DNA of 64,000 bases from Candidatus Saccharicenans sp. (GTDB lineage: Bacteria; Acidobacteriota; Aminicenantia; Aminicenantales; Saccharicenantaceae): the NCBI GenBank assembly GCA_030017715.1, contig JASEIU010000003.1, forward strand, positions 310,001-374,000, in the 5' to 3' direction. Shown piece by piece: positions 9,378 to 17,132 of the stretch. The notes beneath the pieces were generated by a model, which worked only from the letters and a program-made list of their open reading frames with translations, was not told the origin of the DNA and did no database searches. The stretch's first letter is position 1, and the number at the start of each line of letters is the position of its first letter. The position numbers and the translations under genes were made by a program.

Positions 9378-10631
9378 TTATAATTCTAATCGTTCTTCTT
9401 TATAACTGGACAAAAAGTCTGCCAATTCCAATTCGAGCAGCTTGTTCATTACCAGGGAAACAGCCCCCATGGCAGCCGCTTTAAGACCGAATTTGGCAGG
9501 AAGCAGAGGCACTCCTCGTAAGCTCCGGTTTAGAGCTCTGGCATTTATGGTCTTTCTGACATTGTCAAAAAGTATTTCTCCTGCCTGAACAACCCCACCG
9601 CCCAGGACTACCGCCTCAGGGTTATAAAGGTTGATCAGGGCCGAAATTCCTAATCCGATATACTCAGCAGCTTGAGTGAAGATATTCCAGGCCAAAACAT
9701 CTCCCTTTTTGGCCGCTTTAGCCACCGTTTCGGCCGTGACCTTCTCCAGATCTCCTCCACACATCTCATAAATGATGCTTTGAGCGCCCTTTTCCAGCTC
9801 CATCCGGGCGGTTCTGGCTATTCCCTGCCCGGAGGCCAACGCTTCCAAACACCCGAAATTGCCGCAATCGCATTGTATTTTGCTGTTTCTATCTACTGTA
9901 ATGTGGCCGAATTCACCCGCCATCCCCGCTGACCCGAACAGCGCCTTCCCCTCAATTATGACCCCGGCGCCGATCCCATATCCAACATTAATAAAAACAA
10001 AATTTTTATACTGTTTACCGGCACCGTAACATTGCTCGCCGAGAGCCATGACCCGGGTGACATTATCGAAAAAGATGGGCAGGTCAAATCTGCCTCTAAG
10101 AACCCCCAGTATGTCAGCATCATGCCAGTGGAAATTGGGAGAAAACTCGACGATATTTCTCTGCCGGTTGATTAAGCCCGCTACCGCCAGGCCGATTCCG
10201 CAGATTCTTATTCTTTTTTCCCGGGCTTTAGCGATCAATATTTCAATGATCTCGGCAGTTTGCCCCATAATCTGATAAAAGCCTTCTTTTATCCTGGTCG
10301 GCTGCCTCTCTTCAAAGATCAAGCTGGCGTTTAAATCAGCCAGCACACCATAAATATTGGTTGTGCCCAGATCTAGGCCGATGATGCAATTATTATCAGC
10401 AGCAATTTTCAGCAGCTTGGGACGCCGGCCACCCGTGGATTCTCCGACTCCGATTTCCTCCACCAGGCCTTCACTTAATAGACAATCTACTATCCTGGAG
10501 ACTGTCGGAGCGCTTATACCGCTCATTTTTGTCGCTTCGGCCCTGGAAATTGATTTGGCGTTATAGATCAGATTTAATATCTTTTTCTTATTAACCTGCT
10601 GAATGTATTTAGAATTTCCTATAGGATTCAT
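9378..10631 (-). CDS. ROK-family transcriptional repressor (copy 2)
   Basis: A 417-residue paralogue of the ROK gene at 1463-2698, with near-identical order and motifs: HTH SRAEATKMSGISAPTVSRIV, IGLDLGTTNIYGVLADL, GYGIGAGVIIEG and zinc motif CDCGNFGCLEA. The DNA-recognition helices of the two copies are almost the same, so they may bind the same or overlapping operators. The sugar-binding domains have diverged more. This copy ends with an extra YKEERLEL tail. GAGGAG lies about 11 nt ahead of the ATG. Its own promoter lacks the clear TTGACA/inverted-repeat layout of copy 1. Confidence 0.93.
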   Translation of the reverse strand: MNPIGNSKYIQQVNKKKILNLIYNAKSISRAEATKMSGISAPTVSRIVDCLLSEGLVEEIGVGESTGGRRPKLLKIAADNNCIIGLDLGTTNIYGVLADLNASLIFEERQPTRIKEGFYQIMGQTAEIIEILIAKAREKRIRICGIGLAVAGLINRQRNIVEFSPNFHWHDADILGVLRGRFDLPIFFDNVTRVMALGEQCYGAGKQYKNFVFINVGYGIGAGVIIEGKALFGSAGMAGEFGHITVDRNSKIQCDCGNFGCLEALASGQGIARTARMELEKGAQSIIYEMCGGDLEKVTAETVAKAAKKGDVLAWNIFTQAAEYIGLGISALINLYNPEAVVLGGGVVQAGEILFDNVRKTINARALNRSLRGVPLLPAKFGLKAAAMGAVSLVMNKLLELELADFLSSYKEERLEL

Positions 10632-10865
10632 TCTAACTCGCTTCTCCTCTCTCTGACCGCTCTGAAGCTGTTCTGCTTCGATAGATTAATTTTGATTACC
10701 GAGCCCGCATTCTATCTTTAGAGCTTAATAAAGCCTGAGACAATCCGAAGTAAGCCGGAGGATAAGCTTCCGGCACTTTTGATTAAACCAGCAAAAAGAC
10801 CTTCGCGCCTGCTTCCACCTTAAGGCTAACTTTTTCCGCGGTTATAATAAGCAATTTAATAAAGA

Positions 10866-10893
10866 GAAGGGAGGAGCGGAGACTCCTCCCTTC
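10866..10893 (-). terminator. Intrinsic terminator of the TonB-receptor gene
   Basis: GAAGGGAGGAG (10866-10876) pairs with CTCCTCCCTTC (10883-10893) around a 6-nt loop: an 11-bp GC-rich stem only 19 nt past the receptor stop. On the minus strand it is followed by the T-rich TCTCTTTATT. Confidence 0.75.
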
Positions 10894-10912
10894 CCGAACT
10901 TCTACCGCTAAC

Positions 10913-13900
10913 TTAGAACCTGTAAAGAATTGAAAACCTTACCTGCCTCGACCCTGAAAATCCCTTCAACCCGAGAGAGCCGGGGGTGAAAAGCCCTTCT
11001 GTAGAACCCTCGGCTACAGGTCTCCAGGTCCCGGCCGGGTTCTTGTTGACGATCAGAGTATAGGCGCCAAGCAGGTTAAAGACATCCACATAGAAAGCCA
11101 GTTTTCCCGGTCCAAGGCTGAAATCCTTCTGCAATCTTACATCTAAATTATCATAGGCTTCATTCCACCTGCTTCCGGGCTCCTCAACATTGATAGTATA
11201 TCCGGCCAGGCTGACGTTATTATCGGCTGCCCAGTCAGCTGGTGGCAATACCCTTACGGTCCTACCCCAGGGAGAACCGCTGATGTGCTGGAAGATAAAG
11301 GAGAACATTATCTGATATGGCAAATTAAACGTTCCATAGAGCTTGATTATCAAAGGACGGCTATAGGGCATCTCACCATAGGCATTGACAAACTTATTGG
11401 CGTTTGAGAAAGCTCCAAAGGAAAAAGAACTCTGCCAGCTCACCGGATAATTGCCGGGATTCTTGGAAAAATTAACAGAGCCGCCAAGCTGCCAGCCGTT
11501 TGACATGCGTTTATTAAAAGCGATCTCCAGCGACCTGAATTTCCAGCTGGCTTCCGGGACATTGGTCAGACGGTAAAACTGGTCAGGGGCATCATTTGAC
11601 AGGAAATACATGGTAACTTCCTGGGCGGGGAAGATCCCAAAAGCTGGCACAACCGTGGTAAAGGGCACCCACCATTCCGGAGCCAACTCGTGGCTGTACC
11701 AGTAGCGGTTGGACTCCTCATCCCACAGGACACTACCCAGCAGGTTTCCTCTATTCTTGATAATGTAATGAACACTGAGTTGAAAATCTTTGATCAGTTC
11801 ATGTTCTATTCCGAAGTTAAACTCGTTGACATAGGGCACTTTTAAATCCGGATCGATCGATTTGAGATAAGCGTCCGAAACCATTGCCAGCGGCGTATCT
11901 CCATAGGCTTCTTCATAAGCGTCTATACCCGGCAAATCCGGCAGGCCGTTATCATTCAGATCCCACCAGTTAAAAGTGTAGGATCTCCAGGTCAAAGGAT
12001 GCATGGCTGAGAAGGTCCCGGTCGGAAAAGGTTCAGCCTGGTGAGCGAATGACGCTTTGAGGGCGGTCTTATGATTTCCGAACAAATCATAGGTTAAGCC
12101 GACACGCGGCGAGACAAATAATCCGTAAGGGAAAGCATTGTCCCATTTTTCGTAGGTAATTTCATCGTAGGGATTAATTCCATAAAGAGGTTCAAAGTAG
12201 GTCGCCCCTATGGCCAGGGCAACCGGATCAACAGCAGCGCCCTTCACCCTGGCCGGACTCCAGGCTTTGATATAATCAAGTCTGGTACCCAAGTTGATTG
12301 TTAATCTCTTTATCTTGAAGGAATCCTGAATAAAACCGCCTATTCTGGAAGTTATCCCGCTTTCAAAGCCTGAACCAGATTCGGTCCCCATCGCCAGGTA
12401 TTCCAGGAGGCCATCCCCATAAACAGGATCGGTCAGGCCGCCATTCTGAGCTCTCCAGTAATACGGGCTACCGTCATAATAGTACCAGAACAAAGGTTGT
12501 TTCATGTAAAAACCCCAATCGCCTCTGTTCCGTTCCCATTCAAGGCCCGCCTTGAACTCATGTTCACCGCCGAGCAAATTATCCACATACTTGGTCAGCG
12601 ATAAAGCGATGTTGATTTTTGGCTTCCAGGTATATTCTTCTGGCCCGGTATTTCCCCAAACATATCCAGTATAATCATCAATGAAATGAGGTCCGTTAGG
12701 ATCTCCTTCTTTGGTATTGGTTCCAGTCCACTTGAAATACATACCGCCCGCTCTTAGATTCAGAATGGTGTTGTTATCTATAAACCAGGAAAGCGTTCCC
12801 GCATAATTAAGGCGTCTGGGCTTGTTATGCTTGTTGGCTTCATTGGTTAAGTTCCAACCGCTATAATAATAAGGAACATCCTGCATGCTGTAATGCCCCA
12901 TCAAGCTGCCCCTCAAATTTTCTGCCAGCTGAAAAGTCAGTTTTAGATAGCCGATGTAATTAGGGAAAACACGATCATAATTATCATATTGCTTTCCATT
13001 GATGACTGTCGGCCTGAAATTGCCGGTATACTTAGATTTCAAATAACGGAACTCGGTCATATACCAAAGACGATCCTTGATGAGCGCGCCACCGATTGCG
13101 GCAGAACCGTCATAGGAATATATCGGAATTGAAGGTTTTGCCAGATTAAGCGTCGCCAGGTCTGGTTCAGGCAGGTGTATTTCCACCAGATTCTGGTTCG
13201 TGTAATAGAAGGAAAATTCTCCAGTTATCCTGTTACCGCCTGATTTCATAACCATAATTGTCTGGCCTAAGGACGCTCCATAATACTCAGCAGAAGAACC
13301 TGAAGTGATTAATTCTGCCTCCTCAACCATATCCCAGGCCATACCCACATCCGTACCTATCCCTACGGCGTTCTGGTCAGAATCGTTAGCCTGAATTCCA
13401 TCGATAACCGCACCCGACTCTCCCCTGCCGCTTCCATAAATGCTCATTCCAGTGGTTCCGGGAGCGATGGTCAGAATGGAACTAAAAGTTCGGCTCAAAG
13501 GCAAGGATGCCAGGACTTCAGTTGTGACCAGGGTGGACTTGGTTGACCTGACTACATCCACTGTGGGCGAGGGAGCGACTACTGTAACTTCCTCCTGGAG
13601 GCTGGAAGGCTTCATCTGAAAATCGACTGTGACCGTCATTCCTATCCTGATGATAATTCCCTTTTTGACAATCGTCTCAAATCCCTGCAGCTCAGCCCTG
13701 ACCTCATAATCTGAGCCAGGCGGTAAACCGGGGATACGGAATACACCTTCCTGATTGCTGATGGCAGACATTTTTCCCTGTAGGGCCGGGCCGACGACAG
13801 TGACGCTTACCCCCGGAAGCGGCGCGCCACTTTCATCACTTATAAGGCCTCGTATTGACCCGGTCTGCATTTGCTGACCACTGGTAAGTGCTGTCATGAA

Positions 13901-13945
13901 GAGCAGCACTCCAAAAACAACCAATGCTAACTTTCTTGAATTCAT
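10913..13945 (-). CDS. SusC-like TonB-dependent outer-membrane receptor
   Basis: The start is MNSRKLALVV (13945), directly behind GGGAGG; the track begins 12 codons earlier. About 1011 residues. A signal peptide is followed by a carboxypeptidase-regulatory domain (GSIRGLISDESGAPLPGVSV, about residues 25-110), a plug domain around residues 125-235, and a long beta-barrel rich in aromatic alternation. It ends ILYRF, the C-terminal Phe expected for barrel insertion. Such receptors import oligosaccharides using TonB energy. No SusD-like partner is encoded nearby, as expected outside Bacteroidota. The operator-like repeat at its promoter and the flanking sulfatase/fucosidase genes suggest it imports fragments of the sulfated glycan. 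Confidence 0.92.
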   Translation of the reverse strand: MNSRKLALVVFGVLLFMTALTSGQQMQTGSIRGLISDESGAPLPGVSVTVVGPALQGKMSAISNQEGVFRIPGLPPGSDYEVRAELQGFETIVKKGIIIRIGMTVTVDFQMKPSSLQEEVTVVAPSPTVDVVRSTKSTLVTTEVLASLPLSRTFSSILTIAPGTTGMSIYGSGRGESGAVIDGIQANDSDQNAVGIGTDVGMAWDMVEEAELITSGSSAEYYGASLGQTIMVMKSGGNRITGEFSFYYTNQNLVEIHLPEPDLATLNLAKPSIPIYSYDGSAAIGGALIKDRLWYMTEFRYLKSKYTGNFRPTVINGKQYDNYDRVFPNYIGYLKLTFQLAENLRGSLMGHYSMQDVPYYYSGWNLTNEANKHNKPRRLNYAGTLSWFIDNNTILNLRAGGMYFKWTGTNTKEGDPNGPHFIDDYTGYVWGNTGPEEYTWKPKINIALSLTKYVDNLLGGEHEFKAGLEWERNRGDWGFYMKQPLFWYYYDGSPYYWRAQNGGLTDPVYGDGLLEYLAMGTESGSGFESGITSRIGGFIQDSFKIKRLTINLGTRLDYIKAWSPARVKGAAVDPVALAIGATYFEPLYGINPYDEITYEKWDNAFPYGLFVSPRVGLTYDLFGNHKTALKASFAHQAEPFPTGTFSAMHPLTWRSYTFNWWDLNDNGLPDLPGIDAYEEAYGDTPLAMVSDAYLKSIDPDLKVPYVNEFNFGIEHELIKDFQLSVHYIIKNRGNLLGSVLWDEESNRYWYSHELAPEWWVPFTTVVPAFGIFPAQEVTMYFLSNDAPDQFYRLTNVPEASWKFRSLEIAFNKRMSNGWQLGGSVNFSKNPGNYPVSWQSSFSFGAFSNANKFVNAYGEMPYSRPLIIKLYGTFNLPYQIMFSFIFQHISGSPWGRTVRVLPPADWAADNNVSLAGYTINVEEPGSRWNEAYDNLDVRLQKDFSLGPGKLAFYVDVFNLLGAYTLIVNKNPAGTWRPVAEGSTEGLFTPGSLGLKGFSGSRQVRFSILYRF

Positions 13946-14071
13946 TTTTTCCTCCCAAAAGATATTTTCCTCAGAGTCCAATACCTGTAAGACCAGGCTA
14001 AATTTTTAATCATTCATCTCCCTCACCTCCTTGCTAAGTAAGAATTGTTAATTTATTCATTTTATACATAG

Positions 14072-14110
14072 TTTCTTAATATCAATAAGAAATTACTTAG
14101 AAAAAGTCAA
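14072..14110 (-). promoter_or_regulatory. Promoter with operator-like inverted repeat, upstream of the TonB receptor
   Basis: Minus-strand TTGACT (14105-14110), 17 nt, TATTGA (14082-14087). A perfect inverted repeat TTTCTTA-7 nt-TAAGAAA (14072-14092) covers the -10. Additional half-sites are AAATTACTTAG (14090-14100) and CTAAGTAAGAATT (14034-14046). This is the same layout as the symporter and LamG promoters. The remainder of the gap to 14314 shows nothing else. Confidence 0.6.
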
Positions 14111-14314
14111 GCATTTTTTTTGACGACAATTTCTTTCTATGGGAGTATTTTCCTCGAGCCCCTGGAAATCATCGCCTGGCCGGTAAAATCAACAACCATA
14201 TAGGTCTAAATTGGTGATTTTTCTCAAGATTAAGAAATTGTGTCTGTCGCTAATACTCTGCCCGGGTCTATCAGGGAACTGAGTCACCAGTCGCACCATA
14301 AAGAAATTCAACCC

Positions 14315-14344
14315 TTGACTTTCGATTATTAAATATAATAACTA
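14315..14344 (+). promoter_or_regulatory. Candidate promoter of the GH95 gene
   Basis: TTGACT (14315-14320) is followed 18 nt later by TAACTA (14339-14344). The spacer holds a perfect AT-rich inverted repeat TTATTA-AATA-TAATAA (14326-14341). The -10 match is weak, and the repeat differs from the AAGTAA-type sites of the divergent receptor promoter. Confidence 0.35.
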
Positions 14345-14364
14345 ATTTAATGAAAGGAAATAAC

Positions 14365-14451
14365 ATGACAAGAAAATTTGATTTTATTTTATTGCGGGTA
14401 ACTTTTAAACCTCGGAAGACAAACTTCAACCCGGTCAGCAAAAATCTATAA
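14365..14451 (+). CDS. Possible 28-codon leader peptide ahead of GH95
   Basis: An ATG behind AAAGGAAATAAC opens a 28-codon frame (MTRKFDFILLRV...) ending in TAA 14 nt before the GH95 start. It has a plausible ribosome binding site and lies between the promoter and the main gene. Nothing else supports translation; it may be chance. Confidence 0.15.
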   Translation: MTRKFDFILLRVTFKPRKTNFNPVSKNL

Positions 14452-14465
14452 AGGAGGGAAATCCC

Positions 14466-16991
14466 TTGAAATCAAAATACCGGCCAGTCTTAATTTTAAT
14501 AGCAGGTTTCTTTTTTATATTTATTACGATATCCGATACGTTATCGAATCATGAATCTCCCGAAGTCTTCGCCAGTCCTGGTTCCACCCGAGCTGCTTCC
14601 GATAACCCTCAGGTTCCCGAAAGAGGGTTCATCAGCACAGAACCGGGAGAAACCTGGGAACTGGGCCTGCTCAGCGGCAACGGAACCATCGGGGCCAACG
14701 TTCTGAGCCAGCCTTTAGATGAAACCATCATATTTACCCACGAACGCTTATTCCTTCCCGGGGGCACTCCCCACATGCCGCCGGACAATTCTGCCCGGTT
14801 GTTTGAAATTCGCAGATTAATCGAGCGGGGACTCTATCGACAGGCACAGCAACTGGCTTTTGACCTCTCCGGGCAATCAGGCTTTATGTACCCCGACCCC
14901 TTTGTGCCGGCCTTTGAAATGAATATCAAGATGGATGGGATCAAGAAAATATCTGACTATCTTCGGTCTGTTAATTTTCAGACGGGCGAAGCCTCCGTTC
15001 AATGGAACGATGACGCCGGCACTTATCAGCGCAAGCTGTTTGTGTCCAGAGCTGACGGAATTGCTGTTCTGCTGATCACCGGGCCCGGGAAGAGGTCAAT
15101 CAATTGCCGGCTTAAACTCAAGCCGGTGGAACCCAGCAAGAAACTCGACCCTCGCCAGTTAGAAACCTCAGCCAGAATATTTGAAGCTCATGTTTCCGAT
15201 ATCAGGACCGCGGCCGAAAACAACATTCTGACCTGGGAAAACAGTTTTACTAAAGCCTATCCGGGCAGCATTCATAAACTGGAAGGAATGGCCTACGTAG
15301 CTGTCGAAAATGGAACAACCAACCACACAGGAGACACCTTAACTGTCAGCGGAGCTGATCAGGTGCTGGTTTTTGTCGATCTGGAAGTTCTCTACGACGC
15401 CACTCATTCTAAGATTAAAGATATGAAAGATTTTCTGGCAAATTTGCCGGCCGACTATGAAACTCTACTGAACCGGCACCTTAAGATTCATGGAGAACTT
15501 TTCAACCGGATGCGTCTGGACCTGGGCGGCGGCCAGGATCATAACCTTCCGACCGAGGAGCTTCTGGCCAGATCCACCTACGATAATCCTGACAGAGCTC
15601 TGATCGAAAAAGAATTCGATGCCGGTCGGTACAATATCATTTCCAGCATCGGAGAATTACCCCCGACCCTGCAGGGAATCTGGGCCGGAACATACAACCC
15701 CCCGTGGGCCAGCGATTTTACCCATAACGGAAATGTGCCCTCGGCCATCGCCAGTCTTTTAATGGGCAACACTCCCGAGCTGATGTTAGCTTACACCTCT
15801 TACCTGGAATACATTGTCCCCTATCTGGAAATAAACGCCAAACATATGTTTGGAGCCCGGGGGATAGTGCTCCCCTCCCGCTCCACCACCCATGGGTTCA
15901 ACAATGCCCTGAATCCTAATTTTGCCGGCGGTTTCTGGGTAGCCGGGGCCGCCTGGGCCGCTCATTTCTTTTACGATTATTACCTGCATACCGGCGACCG
16001 GGAATTCTTAGCCAAACACGCTCTTCCTTTCATGGAAAAGGCAGCTCTGTTCTTCGAAGACTACCTGTATGAAGGGCCCGACGGGAAATACATATTCTCG
16101 CCGACCCAATCACCCGAAAATTTCCCCGCCAACACCAGGGTCCAGGCATCTTACAACGCCACGATGGATGTGGCCGCGGCCAAAGAATTATTAAACAACC
16201 TTATCGCTGCCTCCCGCGAACTCAGGGTAAATAAGGAAAAGATTCCTTTATGGAAGAGAATGCTGGAAAAAATGCCGGACTATATGATCGACGAGAAATT
16301 GGGCGTGGTTAAAGAATGGTTAACACCCCGACTGGAGGAGGATCTCAATCACAGGCATTCGTCTCAGCTCTATGCCCTTTATGACGGCCTGCCTGAAGAG
16401 ATTGCCAGCAATCCGGAATTGCGCGCCGCCTTCAAGCGTATCATCGAAATAAAGCTCAATAAACACTGGAAAGAAGGCACCGGTTTTATGTCTTTCGGAG
16501 TTGTTCAGCTCGGGCAGGCTGCAGCTTCCCTGGAGGATGGCGAATTAGCCTACGAGTGCTTAAAACATCTTGTAAATCGCTACTGGCTTAACAACCTGGC
16601 TTCCATGCATAACCACAAATCGCTCTTCAATATGGATATCAGCGGAGGCCTGCCGGCGGTGATCATAAGAATGCTGGTGGCTTCAGAACCGGGAAGAATC
16701 AAGCTCTTGCCGGCTCTTCCGGCCGCCTGGCCGTCCGGAGCGATAGAAGGAGTACTGTGCCGGGGACAGATTGAAATCAAGCGTCTTGACTGGAACGGCG
16801 ATCGCATCCTGATTAACCTTGTCTCAGCTAAGAAACAGTCAGTAACCCTGGAAACACGCGGGGAAATCTCAGACCTTGCCGTTAAGAAGGGCAAGGTTTC
16901 AATCAAAAAAACCCGGCAGAAAAACAGCCGCCTGGTCTCTCTTCCAGCCGGCAACGAAGTTACCTTAGAAATTAAATTAAGATTAGCTTAA
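14466..16991 (+). CDS. GH95 family alpha-L-fucosidase (possibly alpha-L-galactosidase)
   Basis: An 841-residue secreted glycoside hydrolase. Translation appears to begin at TTG, behind AAGGAGGG at good spacing; no better ATG exists. The hydrophobic N-terminus is a signal sequence. The N-terminal beta-sandwich holds family motifs such as WELGLLSGNGTIGANVLSQP and TIIFTHERLFLPGG. The (alpha/alpha)6 barrel carries LQGIWAGTYNPPWASDFTHN followed by GN, giving the Asn-x-Asn pair typical of the GH95 active site, then SPTQSPEN and the late RHSSQLYALYDG. GH95 enzymes invert alpha-1,2 (also 1,3/1,4) fucosyl or L-galactosyl linkages. It is the only plus-strand gene of the island and is divergent from the TonB receptor. 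Fucose would be the monomer released. Confidence 0.9.
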   Translation: MKSKYRPVLILIAGFFFIFITISDTLSNHESPEVFASPGSTRAASDNPQVPERGFISTEPGETWELGLLSGNGTIGANVLSQPLDETIIFTHERLFLPGGTPHMPPDNSARLFEIRRLIERGLYRQAQQLAFDLSGQSGFMYPDPFVPAFEMNIKMDGIKKISDYLRSVNFQTGEASVQWNDDAGTYQRKLFVSRADGIAVLLITGPGKRSINCRLKLKPVEPSKKLDPRQLETSARIFEAHVSDIRTAAENNILTWENSFTKAYPGSIHKLEGMAYVAVENGTTNHTGDTLTVSGADQVLVFVDLEVLYDATHSKIKDMKDFLANLPADYETLLNRHLKIHGELFNRMRLDLGGGQDHNLPTEELLARSTYDNPDRALIEKEFDAGRYNIISSIGELPPTLQGIWAGTYNPPWASDFTHNGNVPSAIASLLMGNTPELMLAYTSYLEYIVPYLEINAKHMFGARGIVLPSRSTTHGFNNALNPNFAGGFWVAGAAWAAHFFYDYYLHTGDREFLAKHALPFMEKAALFFEDYLYEGPDGKYIFSPTQSPENFPANTRVQASYNATMDVAAAKELLNNLIAASRELRVNKEKIPLWKRMLEKMPDYMIDEKLGVVKEWLTPRLEEDLNHRHSSQLYALYDGLPEEIASNPELRAAFKRIIEIKLNKHWKEGTGFMSFGVVQLGQAAASLEDGELAYECLKHLVNRYWLNNLASMHNHKSLFNMDISGGLPAVIIRMLVASEPGRIKLLPALPAAWPSGAIEGVLCRGQIEIKRLDWNGDRILINLVSAKKQSVTLETRGEISDLAVKKGKVSIKKTRQKNSRLVSLPAGNEVTLEIKLRLA

Positions 16992-17132
16992 CAGCGGCGG
17001 CGGAAACTTCTCGTTTCGTAAGCTAATTACAGAAATTAAGCCAGTTTAATATATAAACTTTTTAATCAGTTTAATCAGCCTGTCGTCCTTTGAGCGATTT
17101 TACTCAGCTGACTTCGGCTTTCTGAACTGATA

